Below the pieces are notes generated by a model. That model made no database searches and was not told the origin of the DNA. It saw nothing but the letters and a program-made list of their open reading frames with translations. The translations under genes and the position numbers were made by a program. 64,000 bases of DNA from Halioglobus maricola (GTDB lineage: Bacteria; Pseudomonadota; Gammaproteobacteria; Pseudomonadales; Halieaceae), in NCBI RefSeq assembly GCF_009388985.1, contig NZ_CP036422.1:3424501-3488500 (forward strand), read 5' to 3'. Shown in pieces: positions 48,539-58,402 of the stretch. Numbering within the stretch: the first letter of the stretch is position 1; each line of letters starts with the position of its first letter.

Positions 48539-50430
48539 TGATCATCCTCAAAGACATCGAATTACGTCGCGGGAGCAAACTGTTGCTCGGCGGCGCCAAC
48601 GCCACCATTCAACCGGGCCAGCGGCTCGCCCTGATCGGCGCCAATGGCAGCGGAAAATCCAGCCTGTTCGCCTTTCTACTGGGCGACCTGCACCAGGATC
48701 AGGGTGACGTAGAGGGCATTGCCACCCTGCGGCTTGCGCACATGGCCCAGGAAGTCCACGCCACCGACCTGCCTGCAGGTGAATATGTGTGGCGCGGCGA
48801 CGCCAATCTGGCGGAACTGCTGGACCGCCTGGCTGCGCTTGAGGCGCAGGGGGACTACACCGCAGCGGCGCCCATCCATACGGAACTGGAAACCATGGAT
48901 GGCTATAGCGCCGAGCGCCGCACTCGCCTGCTCCTCCAGGGGCTCGGCTTTGCCGAGGATGCCTATGAACGCCCGGTGAGCGATTTCTCCGGTGGCTGGC
49001 GTATCCGCCTCAACCTGGCCCGGGCGCTAATGACCCCCTCGGACCTGCTACTACTCGACGAGCCCACCAACCACCTGGACCTGGATGCGACCATCTGGCT
49101 GCAACAGTGGTTGCAACAGTACCCGGGTACGCTGCTGATGATCTCGCATGACCGCGACTTCATCGACGCCACCTGTGAGCGCATCCTGCACATCGAGCAA
49201 CAGCAGTTGTCCAGCTACAAGGGCAACTATTCCCAGTTCGAGTCGCAGCGCGCCGAACGCCTGGCCAATCAACAAGCGAGTTACGAGAAGCAACAGCGCC
49301 GTATCACAGAAATCGATGCTTTCGTGGCTCGCTTCCGCTACAAGGCCACCAAGGCCAAGCAGGCCCAGAGCAGGCTTAAAGAACTGGAGCGCATGCAGAC
49401 CGTGGCGCCAGCCCACGCCGATTCGCCGTTTGATTTCAGCTTCCCCTCACCCGACAAAACCAGCGACCCGCTGTTGCGCCTGGACGAGGCCAGCCTCGGT
49501 TATGGCGACACCCGGATTCTCAATTCGGTAGAACTGGAACTGCGCCCGGGCAGCCGCTTCGGCCTGCTGGGCCGCAATGGGGCAGGCAAATCCACCCTGC
49601 TCAAGACCCTGGTGGGTGAACTTCCCTTACTCACGGGCCAACGCAGTGCCGGCGAACACCTGCATATCGGTTACTTCGACCAGCAGCAGCTCGAAGTCCT
49701 GGACATGGAGGCGAGCCCCGCCCAGCATATCCAACGTATGAGCCCGGGCGTGCGCGAGCAGGAAATTCTGAACTTCCTCGGCGGCTTCAACTTTCGCGGC
49801 GATGCCGCCACCAGCGCAGTAGCGCCCTTCTCCGGCGGCGAGAAAGCACGCCTGGCGCTGGCGATGGTAGTGTGGCAAAAACCCAATCTATTGGTCCTGG
49901 ACGAACCCACCAACCACCTGGACCTGGAAATGCGCCACGCCATGGAAGTGGCCCTGCAGGCCTATGAAGGTGCCCTGGTACTGGTAAGTCACGATCGCCA
50001 CATGCTGCGGAACACCGTGGAAGAACTGCTGTTGGTTCACGATGGACGGGTTGAGGAGTACCGGGATGACCTGGAGGGTTACGAGAAATGGATTCTGGCA
50101 CAACTGCGGGACGACAAACCGCCAGCTCAGCCAACTGCGAACACTGAACCCTCGGCGAAAGCGAAGCGCAAACAGGCGGCTGCGCAACGGGAGAGACTGC
50201 GGCCCTTGAAAAAGCGGCTGGATAAAGTCGAGAAGGATATGGCAGCGGTTGAGAGCCAACTCGAGACACTCCAGCAACAACTCGCTGACGCTACGATCTA
50301 CGAAATTGAGCGCAAGGACGATCTGTCTGCGCTGCTGCTACAGGAATCAGAGCTCAAACCGCGGGCTGAGACGCTGGAAGCTGAGTGGCTAGAGTTACAG
50401 GAAGAACTCGAGGCGCTCGAGGCAGGCTAG
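48538..50430 (+). CDS. yheS: ABC-F family ATPase (YheS-like)
   Basis: A 630-residue soluble protein with two ABC domains and no membrane segment. Walker A motifs are GANGSGKS (about 34-41) and GRNGAGKS (second half), signatures FSGGW and FSGGE, and both Walker B boxes read LLDEPTNHLDL or VLDEPTNHLDL. The linker (about 235-300) and a coiled-coil C-terminus (540-630) match YheS. ABC-F proteins act on the ribosome. It starts within the stop of the GST remnant, and its own stop shares CTAG with rsgA. Confidence 0.92.
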   Translation: MIILKDIELRRGSKLLLGGANATIQPGQRLALIGANGSGKSSLFAFLLGDLHQDQGDVEGIATLRLAHMAQEVHATDLPAGEYVWRGDANLAELLDRLAALEAQGDYTAAAPIHTELETMDGYSAERRTRLLLQGLGFAEDAYERPVSDFSGGWRIRLNLARALMTPSDLLLLDEPTNHLDLDATIWLQQWLQQYPGTLLMISHDRDFIDATCERILHIEQQQLSSYKGNYSQFESQRAERLANQQASYEKQQRRITEIDAFVARFRYKATKAKQAQSRLKELERMQTVAPAHADSPFDFSFPSPDKTSDPLLRLDEASLGYGDTRILNSVELELRPGSRFGLLGRNGAGKSTLLKTLVGELPLLTGQRSAGEHLHIGYFDQQQLEVLDMEASPAQHIQRMSPGVREQEILNFLGGFNFRGDAATSAVAPFSGGEKARLALAMVVWQKPNLLVLDEPTNHLDLEMRHAMEVALQAYEGALVLVSHDRHMLRNTVEELLLVHDGRVEEYRDDLEGYEKWILAQLRDDKPPAQPTANTEPSAKAKRKQAAAQRERLRPLKKRLDKVEKDMAAVESQLETLQQQLADATIYEIERKDDLSALLLQESELKPRAETLEAEWLELQEELEALEAG

Positions 50431-51485
50431 CTATCCCGCCCCTTCAATTTCCCCGATTCCGACAGGGTGCGCTTGTAAAACTTTCCCAGCGCCTTGTCTG
50501 CCGACCGTCGTTCGGCCAGGCTCGCGCTGTTGAACGCATCCTCCCGGCGCAGCTTGAGATAGCTCTCCAGCCTTCGCTCGTCCAGTTCGCCGCGCTCAAT
50601 AGCACGCCGCACCTCACAGCCGGGTTCGGACTGGTGCAGGCAGTCGGAGAACCGGCATTGACGCGCGAGTTCTGCAATCTCGGCAAACGTCGTGTCGATA
50701 CCACTCTCGCTATTGGCCAGCTGAATCTCGCGCATGCCGGGAGTGTCCAGCATCAGGCCACCTTGCTCCAGGGGCAGCAGGGACCGACTGGTAGTGGTGT
50801 GACGACCCTTGCTGTCATCGTCGCGAATTGCTCCGGTCAGCTGGCGCTCCTTGCCGGCCAGGGTATTGATCAATGTTGACTTACCCACCCCCGAAGAGCC
50901 GAGCACGGCTATCGTCGCCCCCTCAGCCATCCAGGGTGCCAGGGCCGCAAGGCTCTCCTTGCTCAGGCCATTCACGGATTCAACCATCACCCCCGGGTTC
51001 GCCTGCTGAACCTCGCGCACCCACTGGGTGGGATCCTCCACCAGATCGGCCTTGCTCAACACCAGCACCGGTTCCGCCCCGGCCTCGTTCACGAGCGCCA
51101 GATAACGTTCAATACGATTGAGGTTGAAGTCATCATTAATGGAACAGACGATGAATGCCGTATCCACATTAGCCGCGATGAGTTGCGAGCGTACTTCAGT
51201 GCCTGCGGCTTTACGTTGAAACAGCGTCTTGCGCTCCAGGAGACGCTGAAAAACCTGCGCCTCATCCAGCAACAACCAGTCGCCGACCACCATTTTCGGC
51301 ATTGCATGTTGCAGCGGAATAACTGTCTCACCCTGTTCACTGAGCACGCGCATTTCGCTGCGATGGTATTCGAGCACCCGTGCGGGTACAGCACTATCCC
51401 ATTCATCGAGCGTCAGTTGTTGCTGAAAAAATGGCTGCCAGCCAAGGCTGGCTAGTGGCACCAGGTCACTCATAGATTTATCCAT
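50427..51485 (-). CDS. rsgA: Circularly permuted GTPase RsgA (small-subunit biogenesis)
   Basis: A 352-residue GTPase with an N-terminal OB fold, then permuted G motifs in the order G4 (LSKADL), G1 (GSSGVGKS) and G3 (DTPG), and a C-terminal zinc site (CRFSDCLHQSEPGC). It helps late 30S maturation. The layout matches the RsgA branch often found as a second copy in gammaproteobacteria rather than the one beside orn and psd. The start codon overlaps the GIY-YIG gene by 16 bases. Confidence 0.88.
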   Translation of the reverse strand: MDKSMSDLVPLASLGWQPFFQQQLTLDEWDSAVPARVLEYHRSEMRVLSEQGETVIPLQHAMPKMVVGDWLLLDEAQVFQRLLERKTLFQRKAAGTEVRSQLIAANVDTAFIVCSINDDFNLNRIERYLALVNEAGAEPVLVLSKADLVEDPTQWVREVQQANPGVMVESVNGLSKESLAALAPWMAEGATIAVLGSSGVGKSTLINTLAGKERQLTGAIRDDDSKGRHTTTSRSLLPLEQGGLMLDTPGMREIQLANSESGIDTTFAEIAELARQCRFSDCLHQSEPGCEVRRAIERGELDERRLESYLKLRREDAFNSASLAERRSADKALGKFYKRTLSESGKLKGRDS

Positions 51486-51718
51486 TTGAGTTTCTCCTCA
51501 CGGCTCAGCTTCTTGATTGCTGCCTCGCGCCGTTGAGCCGCCCCGCGATCAGCTTCGGCACCAGACCAAAGCAATCGAACAGGCCTTCGCCCACGCGTAT
51601 ATTTCGGGCCGCCCACGAGTTCGCCGTTATGCTGGCGCAGGCGCCGCTCGAGATCCCTTGCTATCCCGGTATAGAGCGTGCCGTCAGCACACTCCAGGAT
51701 ATACACCTGCCAGTTCAA
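51470..51718 (-). CDS. GIY-YIG nuclease-like protein (YhbQ type)
   Basis: An 82-residue stand-alone GIY-YIG domain. The motif reads VYILECADGTLYTGIA, so the first element is VYI and the second YTG, followed by the catalytic arginine region DLERRLRQHN. The C-terminal part has the conserved glutamate (RREAAIKKLSREEK). Such proteins may cut or bind branched DNA. It overlaps rsgA by 16 bases and lies 13 bases after the fusion gene, so all three form an operon. Confidence 0.87.
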   Translation of the reverse strand: MNWQVYILECADGTLYTGIARDLERRLRQHNGELVGGPKYTRGRRPVRLLWSGAEADRGAAQRREAAIKKLSREEKLKWINL

Positions 51719-51731
51719 AGCAGCGCAGCCA

Positions 51732-53879
51732 CTAACCGCCGCGATTAAAGCGATGATATCGCTCTACGAACTTCAGCAGGCCCTCTGGCTTGCGCGCCTT
51801 GCGCCACTCGCCGGCGAGGAACTTGTTGCCCTCAGACAGGGTGGGATAAATATGAATGGTGCCGAGGATTTTGTTCAGCCCCAACCCATGCTTCATTGCC
51901 AGCACGAACTCGTTGATCAACTCCGCCGCGTGGTAGCCCACAATAGTCGCACCCAATATCCGATCGCTACCCGGTCTGGTCAGTACTTTCACAAATCCTC
52001 TCGCTTCGCCATCGGCTATCGCCCGGTCAAGATCATCGAGATCGTAGCGGCTCACTTCATAGGGAACGCCCTGCGCCTTCGCATCGGTTTCATTCAGCCC
52101 GACCCGCGCCACTTCGGGATCGACAAACGTGGCCCAGGGCACCACTGAGTAGTCCACGCGGAATTTACGGAACCGTCCAAACAACGCGTTCACAGCGGCA
52201 TACCAGGCCTGGTGACTCGCCATATGAGTAAACAAATAGGGGCCAGCGACATCACCGGCCGCGTAGACTGACGGCACCGCGGTACGCAGGAAGTCGTCTA
52301 CCTGAAGATGACCCGCGGGATTGAGCTCCACACCCAGCTCCTGCAGGCCCAGGCCCTCAACATTGGGGCTGCGCCCAACGGCCAGCAACACAGTATCGAA
52401 GGCGACAGTGGCGCCACTGGCGAGCCGGCACAAACCGGCTTCAAAGGCCACCGGAGAATCACCGAGATGCAATGATATTCCTTCGCTGGTAAACGAGGCC
52501 TCGACGACGTCCGAGACCTCCGGGTCCTCGCGCGGCAACAAGCGCTGCCCACGGGTAGCAATACTCACCGCAGAACCCAGTCGGGCAAAAGCCTGCGCGA
52601 GTTCACAGCCAATCGGCCCGCCACCGAGCACCAGCAAGCGAGGTGGAAGCTCTTCGATCTCCCAGATCGTATCTGAGGTGAGATAAGGCACCCCGTCGAG
52701 TCCGGGAATATCAGGTATCTGCGGCCGACCACCAGTCGCGATAACAATGTGACGGGCGGTAATCCTCTCACCATTCACTTCGACTTCCCACGGCGAGACC
52801 ACATTCGCCTGCCCCTGCACGCAGTCAACCCCCAGGCCGGTGAAGCGCTCCACGGAATCGTGCGGCTCGATAGTGGCGATCACTTTGCGGACCCTCGCCA
52901 TCACCTCGGGAAAGCGCACCTGCACATCCACAGGCGCCAGGCCGAACTCCGCGGCGCGGTTCGCGTAATGGGCAATGCGCGAGGAGCGAATAATTGCCTT
53001 GCTAGGTACACATCCCGTATTGAGGCAGTCGCCACCCATACGATCCCGCTCAATAAGAGTGACCTTGGCGCGCACTGTCGCGGCAATAAGCGCGGTGACC
53101 AGCCCGGCAGACCCGGCACCAATCACCACCATGTTGGTATCAAATGCTGTCGGACGATCCCAACGTGCCAGCGCCCTGCGATGCTGCAGGGCATTGAGCA
53201 GCAGGCGCGCCAGCAAGGGAAATACGCCCAGCAACACAAAAGACACTAGCAAGGGGGCCGAGACAATGCCCGCCAGCGAGTCCAGCTGGCCCAGCTGGGT
53301 TCCCGCATTCACATACACCGCAGTGGCGGGCAACATGCCCAATTGCGACACCCAGTAGTATCGCCAGGTGCCGATCGGCAATAAGCCCATCGCCAGATTA
53401 ATGACAAAAAACGGGAACAGTGGCACCAGACGCAGGCCGAACAGGTAGAACGCGCCATCTTTGGCAAAGCCTTCATTCACCGGCCGCAATTGCTTGGCGA
53501 AGCGCTGCTGCACCCAGTCGCGCAGCAATGTGCGTGAAATCAGGAAGGCTACCGTGGCACCAATACTGCTGCCGAAAGACACCAGTACCAGCGCATACCA
53601 GAAGCCGAAGAGAGCACCTCCGGCCAGCGTCATCACCGCCGCACCGGGAATGGAGAGCCCCGTCACCACCACATACAAGGCCAGGTAGAGAACACCCGCC
53701 AACAGCGGGTTGGCGCTGTACCAGTCGCGTAAATCGCCCATTTTGCCCTGCACCCAGGACAGTTGAAGATACTGGCCGAGGTCGAGACCAAACCAGGCGA
53801 TAAGCGCCGCGACAATTATGCCCAGCAACAGTTGTTTTTTATTCAAAACGCCCCCATAGAGTTCGCAAGAGTTCGTCAT
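51732..53879 (-). CDS. VTT-domain membrane protein fused to FAD-dependent disulfide oxidoreductase
   Basis: A 715-residue fusion. The N-terminal part (about 15-230) is a TVP38/TMEM64-like VTT module with five or six hydrophobic helices (SIPGAAVMTLAGGALFG region). From residue 250 it is a class I pyridine nucleotide-disulfide oxidoreductase: FAD-binding GAGSAG (254-259), redox pair C285/C290 (CLNTGC), NAD-binding GGGPIG and the C-terminal HIYPTLSE dyad. The enzyme half resembles mercuric reductase and dihydrolipoamide dehydrogenase, but there is no mer context. A TTG start at 53846 is possible. Confidence 0.88.
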   Translation of the reverse strand: MTNSCELYGGVLNKKQLLLGIIVAALIAWFGLDLGQYLQLSWVQGKMGDLRDWYSANPLLAGVLYLALYVVVTGLSIPGAAVMTLAGGALFGFWYALVLVSFGSSIGATVAFLISRTLLRDWVQQRFAKQLRPVNEGFAKDGAFYLFGLRLVPLFPFFVINLAMGLLPIGTWRYYWVSQLGMLPATAVYVNAGTQLGQLDSLAGIVSAPLLVSFVLLGVFPLLARLLLNALQHRRALARWDRPTAFDTNMVVIGAGSAGLVTALIAATVRAKVTLIERDRMGGDCLNTGCVPSKAIIRSSRIAHYANRAAEFGLAPVDVQVRFPEVMARVRKVIATIEPHDSVERFTGLGVDCVQGQANVVSPWEVEVNGERITARHIVIATGGRPQIPDIPGLDGVPYLTSDTIWEIEELPPRLLVLGGGPIGCELAQAFARLGSAVSIATRGQRLLPREDPEVSDVVEASFTSEGISLHLGDSPVAFEAGLCRLASGATVAFDTVLLAVGRSPNVEGLGLQELGVELNPAGHLQVDDFLRTAVPSVYAAGDVAGPYLFTHMASHQAWYAAVNALFGRFRKFRVDYSVVPWATFVDPEVARVGLNETDAKAQGVPYEVSRYDLDDLDRAIADGEARGFVKVLTRPGSDRILGATIVGYHAAELINEFVLAMKHGLGLNKILGTIHIYPTLSEGNKFLAGEWRKARKPEGLLKFVERYHRFNRGG

Positions 53880-54027
53880 CAGACGCCATGTCTGTTTATA
53901 ACACAGGGCAATTAGAGCATTCCTAAAAACTCTGGATGCGCTGCTTGTGCCGCCCCGGGTGGCTGGCTATGATGACCGACGTCAACACTACGCGGGAGAT
54001 GCCCCCGCAGATCAACCGGAGAGCACA

Positions 54028-54354
54028 ATGTCAGACCAGATCGTACACGTTACCGACGCATCTTTTGATGCCGAAGTCCTTAATTCCGATATCCCCGTAT
54101 TGGTGGATTTCTGGGCCGAATGGTGTGGCCCCTGCAAAATGATCGCCCCGGTACTGGACGAGATTGCATCCGAATACGAAGGCAAGCTGAAAATCGCCAA
54201 GGTCGACGTGGACGCGAATCCCGAGATTCCGCCCAAGTTCGGCATCCGCGGCATTCCTACCCTGATCGTCTTCAAAGGCGGCAATGCCGAAGCGACCAAA
54301 GTAGGCGCATTGTCCAAGTCCCAGTTAACTGAATTCATCCAGGAAGTGGTCTAA
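54028..54354 (+). CDS. trxA: Thioredoxin
   Basis: General disulfide reductase that supplies electrons to ribonucleotide reductase, peroxiredoxins and others. Active site WCGPC with C33 and C36, cis-proline loop GIPTL, 108 residues. ATG 54028 follows CCGGAGAG; the frame is open to 53947 without a start signal. It is upstream of rho, as in E. coli, with ppk2 in between. Confidence 0.97.
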   Translation: MSDQIVHVTDASFDAEVLNSDIPVLVDFWAEWCGPCKMIAPVLDEIASEYEGKLKIAKVDVDANPEIPPKFGIRGIPTLIVFKGGNAEATKVGALSKSQLTEFIQEVV

Positions 54355-54444
54355 ATCACACTGATTTGACCCGCGTCATTGTTCCGGCCACTCTGGGTAT
54401 GGCTTGATTGTTTTTTTCAGAGCAATTAAAACAGGAGTCCCCAG

Positions 54445-55392
54445 GTGGTCGAGCAACATCTCAATCCCGTACCCAGCAACAAGCCCAAGATAGCCGAAAT
54501 CAACACTCAGGCAATATCAACGCCTGAGCTTCGGCCCGAACTCGAGGGCACCCTGAATACAGCCGACGACATCCGCGAGTTGTTTACCAGCGGGGTATAC
54601 CCCTACGTCTCTAAAATGAGCCGCGACGAGTACGAGTCGACCAAGCGCCTGCTGCAGGTCGAACTCCTGAAAGTACAGCGTTGGGTCAAGGAATCCGGCC
54701 AGAAAATCGTCGTCCTGTTCGAAGGTCGCGACGCGGCGGGCAAGGGGGGCACCATCAAGCGTTTCATGGAACACCTCAATCCTCGCGGCGCCCGCGTGGT
54801 GGCGCTGGAAAAACCCACTGAGCTGGAAAAGGGGCAATGGTATTTCCAGCGCTACATCAAACACCTCCCCAGTAATGGGGAAATCGTGCTGTTCGACCGC
54901 AGCTGGTATAACCGCGCTGGTGTCGAGCGGGTAATGGAATTTTGCACACCGGAGGAATACCTCGAATTCATGCGCCAGACTCCGGAGATGGAGCAAATGA
55001 TGGTGCGCAGCGGCGTCAAGTTATTCAAGTACTGGTTCTCTGTGACCCAGGAAGAACAACATGCACGCTTCGATAAACGCCGCAATGACCCGCTAAAACA
55101 GTGGAAGCTGTCTCCCATTGATGAGGCCTCCCTCGACAAATGGGACGAATACACAGAAGCCAAGGAGGCCATGTTCTTTTACACCGACACAGCCGACGCA
55201 CCCTGGGCTATCGTGAAGTCCTCCGACAAGAAGCGCGCCAGGCTGGCCTGTATGCAGCACTTCCTCAGCTGCCTGGATTACCCCGAGAAGAACCATGACG
55301 TGGTGAAGATCGACCCACTGATCGTCGGCCAGAGCTCCCACGTGATTGGCAAGTCCAGACACATACTCGGGCCGTCACTGAGTTCGTGGTAA
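54445..55392 (+). CDS. ppk2: Polyphosphate kinase 2 (class I)
   Basis: Uses polyphosphate to phosphorylate nucleoside diphosphates, or the reverse. Walker A GRDAAGKGG includes K100, the DRSWYNRAGVE Walker B and lid region follows, and the FSVTQEEQ and KLSPID segments match the single-domain class I enzymes. The first 45 residues are a variable extension. GTG start with ACAGGAG seven bases before. Placed between trxA and rho. Confidence 0.92.
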   Translation: MVEQHLNPVPSNKPKIAEINTQAISTPELRPELEGTLNTADDIRELFTSGVYPYVSKMSRDEYESTKRLLQVELLKVQRWVKESGQKIVVLFEGRDAAGKGGTIKRFMEHLNPRGARVVALEKPTELEKGQWYFQRYIKHLPSNGEIVLFDRSWYNRAGVERVMEFCTPEEYLEFMRQTPEMEQMMVRSGVKLFKYWFSVTQEEQHARFDKRRNDPLKQWKLSPIDEASLDKWDEYTEAKEAMFFYTDTADAPWAIVKSSDKKRARLACMQHFLSCLDYPEKNHDVVKIDPLIVGQSSHVIGKSRHILGPSLSSW

Positions 55393-55402
55393 GCAGTTCG
55401 GT

Positions 55403-55430
55403 GATATGCGCGGCCACGGTCGCGCATATC
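55403..55430 (+). terminator. Perfect 10-bp stem-loop after ppk2
   Basis: GATATGCGCG pairs fully with CGCGCATATC around an eight-base loop, eleven bases after the ppk2 stop. No T run follows, so the role as terminator is uncertain. The rest of the 245-base gap to rho is the rho leader and shows no gene. Confidence 0.5.
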
Positions 55431-55637
55431 CGCCCTCAGCGCAGCTAAAGTCGCGTCCACAAAAGAAAAAATAGGTGTAGACGCCCCCTACCACCCGTGC
55501 TACCTTTTGATCTGTCGCACGTTCCTGTGCAGCAATAATAACTCTGCTATTCAACGTTTAGATCCATTCGGCCGGCATGTGCCGCGCGTATTCGTTTAAT
55601 TCCTATTCCTTTCACGCCCCAATAACGCCCCTAGTTT

Positions 55638-56906
55638 ATGAATCTTACTGATCTGAAGAACAAACCTACCCAAGTACTCATCGATCTCGCTAAAGAGATG
55701 GGCATCGAGAACATGGCCCGCTCTCGCAAGCAGGACATTATTTTCGCGATCCTCAAGCGCCACGCCAAAAGTGGCGAAGATATCTATGGTGACGGAGTAC
55801 TGGAAATCCTGCAGGACGGCTTCGGCTTCCTGCGCAGCGCAGACAGCTCCTATCTGGCAGGGCCCGACGACATCTACGTGTCGCCCAGCCAGATTCGCCG
55901 CTTCAACCTGCGTACCGGCGACACGATTTCGGGCAAGATTCGCCCGCCGAAAGACTCAGAGCGCTACTTCGCGCTACTGAAAGTCGGCGAGGTTAACTTC
56001 AGTAAACCTGAACAATCCAAGAACAAGATCCTGTTCGAGAACCTGACGCCGCTGTTCCCGGATGAGCGCCTGACGCTGGAAAAAGGTAACGGCAGCTCCG
56101 AGGATCTCACCGGCCGTATCATCGACCTGGTGGCGCCCATCGGCAAAGGCCAGCGCGGCCTGCTGGTTGCGCCTCCCAAGGCCGGTAAGACCATCATGAT
56201 GCAGAACATCGCCCAGGCGGTGATCAGTAACAATCCCGAGTGCGACATCATCGTCCTGTTGATCGATGAGCGCCCCGAGGAAGTCACTGAGATGCAGCGA
56301 TCTGTAGGCGCACGAGGCGCCGAAGTTGTCGCATCAACCTTCGACGAGCCCCCCTCGCGCCATGTACAGGTTGCCGACATGGTGATCGAGAAGGCCAAAC
56401 GCCTGGTCGAGCACAAGCGCGACGTCATCATCCTGCTCGACTCCATCACTCGCCTGGCCCGCGCCTACAACACCGTCATCCCCTCCTCCGGTAAAGTACT
56501 GACCGGTGGTGTTGACGCCCACGCACTGGAGCGCCCCAAACGCTTCTTCGGTGCGGCCCGTAACATCGAGGAAGGTGGCAGCCTCTCCATCATCGCCACC
56601 GCTCTGATCAACACTGGCTCCAAGATGGACGAAGTGATCTACGAGGAATTCAAGGGCACCGGCAACATGGAACTGCACCTGGACCGCAAAGTGGCAGAGA
56701 AGCGGGTTTATCCTGCGATCAACATCCGCTCCTCAGGTACTCGCCGCGAAGAGTTGCTCACCGGCGAAGAGGAACTGGCGCGCATGTGGATTCTGCGCAA
56801 ACTGCTGCACGGCATGGAAGACACACCTGCCATTGAGTTCCTCATCGACAAGCTCAAGGACACCAAGACAAATGATGAGTTCTTTATGTCCATGAAGCGT
56901 AAATAA
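55638..56906 (+). CDS. rho: Transcription termination factor Rho
   Basis: Hexameric RNA helicase that ends transcription. N-terminal RNA-binding domain with DGFGFLRS and [10 protein letters not shown] (primary site), P-loop APPKAGKT (178-185, K184), Q-loop and R-loop in the C-terminal half, 422 residues. The start MNLTDLKNK aligns with other Rho proteins. ubiD follows after 14 bases, so read-through coupling is likely. Rho usually autoregulates through its leader. Confidence 0.98.
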   Translation: MNLTDLKNKPTQVLIDLAKEMGIENMARSRKQDIIFAILKRHAKSGEDIYGDGVLEILQDGFGFLRSADSSYLAGPDDIYVSPSQIRRFNLRTGDTISGKIRPPKDSERYFALLKVGEVNFSKPEQSKNKILFENLTPLFPDERLTLEKGNGSSEDLTGRIIDLVAPIGKGQRGLLVAPPKAGKTIMMQNIAQAVISNNPECDIIVLLIDERPEEVTEMQRSVGARGAEVVASTFDEPPSRHVQVADMVIEKAKRLVEHKRDVIILLDSITRLARAYNTVIPSSGKVLTGGVDAHALERPKRFFGAARNIEEGGSLSIIATALINTGSKMDEVIYEEFKGTGNMELHLDRKVAEKRVYPAINIRSSGTRREELLTGEEELARMWILRKLLHGMEDTPAIEFLIDKLKDTKTNDEFFMSMKRK

Positions 56907-56920
56907 ACGTATAAACGCTC

Positions 56921-58402
56921 GTGAAATACAGAGACCTCCGCGAATTCATCGCCGAGCTGGAACAGCGAGGCGATCTTGTTCGCATTAAAACCGAGGTCGA
57001 TCCCAAGCTGGAAATGACCGAAATCGCCGACCGTACCCTGCGGGCCGGCGGCCCAGCCCTGTTATTCGAAAACCCCAAAGGCTTCAACACCCCCGTGCTC
57101 GCCAACCTGTTTGGCACTGAACAGCGCGTGGCGCTGGGCATGGGCGAGGAAGACACCGCCGCCCTGCGCAAAATTGGCGAACTTCTCGCCTACCTGCGCC
57201 AGCCAGACCCTCCCAAGGGATTCAAGGATCTTGCAGACAAGGCGCCCGTACTCAAGCAGGTGCTCAATATGGGCCCCAAGCAGGTGCGCAACCCGCCCTG
57301 CCAGTACCACGCGAAACAAGGTGACGAGGTAGATCTCTACCAACTGCCCATTCAGACCTGCTGGCCGGGCGATGCTGGCCCGCTGGTCACCTGGCCCCTG
57401 GTCATTACCCGCGGCCCTGCCAAGGAGCGCCAGAACCTGGGTATCTACCGCATGCAACTGATCGGCAGGAACAAGCTGATCATGCGCTGGCTGTCGCATC
57501 GCGGCGGCGCTCTGGACTACCGCGAGTGGCAGCTCAAACACCCCGGTAAACGCTACCCGGTTGCCGTGGCGCTGGGCGCTGACCCGGCGACCACGCTGGG
57601 CGCTGTCACCCCAATACCGGATCCAGTCTCCGAGTACGCCTTCGCCGGCCTACTGCGAGGCTCGAAAACAGAAGTTGCTGAATGCTTCACACCGCTGTGC
57701 CGCGAGCATGGCCTGCAGGTACCCGCAAGCGCAGAGTACATTCTGGAAGGCTATCTCGAGCCCGGCGACGAAGCCGACGAGGGCCCCTTCGGTGACCACA
57801 CCGGTTACTACAACGAGGTAGAGCGCTTCCCGGTATTTACCGTGGAAGCGATCACCCATCGGGAAGATCCGATTTACCACAGCACGTACACCGGGCGGCC
57901 ACCAGATGAGCCGGCTGTGCTCGGCGTGGCGCTCAACGAAGTATTTGTGCCGCTGCTGCAGAAGCAGTTCCCGGAGATCGTCGATTTCTATCTGCCACCA
58001 GAAGGCTGCTCGTATCGTATGGCCGTGGTGACCATACGCAAGGAATACCCGGGTCATGCCAAGCGAGTGATGCTCGGAGTGTGGTCATTCCTGCGCCAGT
58101 TCATGTACACCAAGTTCGTGATTGTCACTGACGAGGACGTGAATGCGCGGGACTGGAAGGATGTTATCTGGGCAATGACCACGCGCATGGATCCGCACCG
58201 AGACAGCGTGTTTATCGAAAACACCCCCATCGACTACCTCGACTTTGCGTCGCCGGTCGCGGGCCTTGGTTCCAAGGTAGGATTCGATGCCACCAACAAG
58301 TGGCCCGGGGAAACTGACCGCGAGTGGGGTGAACCCATCGCGATGGATCAGGCAGTGAAAGATCGTGTGGACGAGATCTGGGACGAACTAGGCATCCAGT
58401 AG
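56921..58402 (+). CDS. ubiD: UbiD decarboxylase (ubiquinone synthesis)
   Basis: Prenylated-FMN-dependent 4-hydroxy-3-polyprenylbenzoate decarboxylase. 493 residues with the family start [18 protein letters not shown], the central [11 protein letters not shown] segment with the conserved glutamate and arginine network, and a C-terminal [21 protein letters not shown] region. GTG start. Its end overlaps the convergent moeA by 15 bases. The partner ubiX is not in the window. Confidence 0.96.
   Translation: MKYRDLREFIAELEQRGDLVRIKTEVDPKLEMTEIADRTLRAGGPALLFENPKGFNTPVLANLFGTEQRVALGMGEEDTAALRKIGELLAYLRQPDPPKGFKDLADKAPVLKQVLNMGPKQVRNPPCQYHAKQGDEVDLYQLPIQTCWPGDAGPLVTWPLVITRGPAKERQNLGIYRMQLIGRNKLIMRWLSHRGGALDYREWQLKHPGKRYPVAVALGADPATTLGAVTPIPDPVSEYAFAGLLRGSKTEVAECFTPLCREHGLQVPASAEYILEGYLEPGDEADEGPFGDHTGYYNEVERFPVFTVEAITHREDPIYHSTYTGRPPDEPAVLGVALNEVFVPLLQKQFPEIVDFYLPPEGCSYRMAVVTIRKEYPGHAKRVMLGVWSFLRQFMYTKFVIVTDEDVNARDWKDVIWAMTTRMDPHRDSVFIENTPIDYLDFASPVAGLGSKVGFDATNKWPGETDREWGEPIAMDQAVKDRVDEIWDELGIQ

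Noticed and set aside
51732..53879. Mercury resistance determinant
   Set aside because: No merR, merT or merP, no C-terminal vicinal cysteine pair of MerA, and no N-terminal metal-binding domain.
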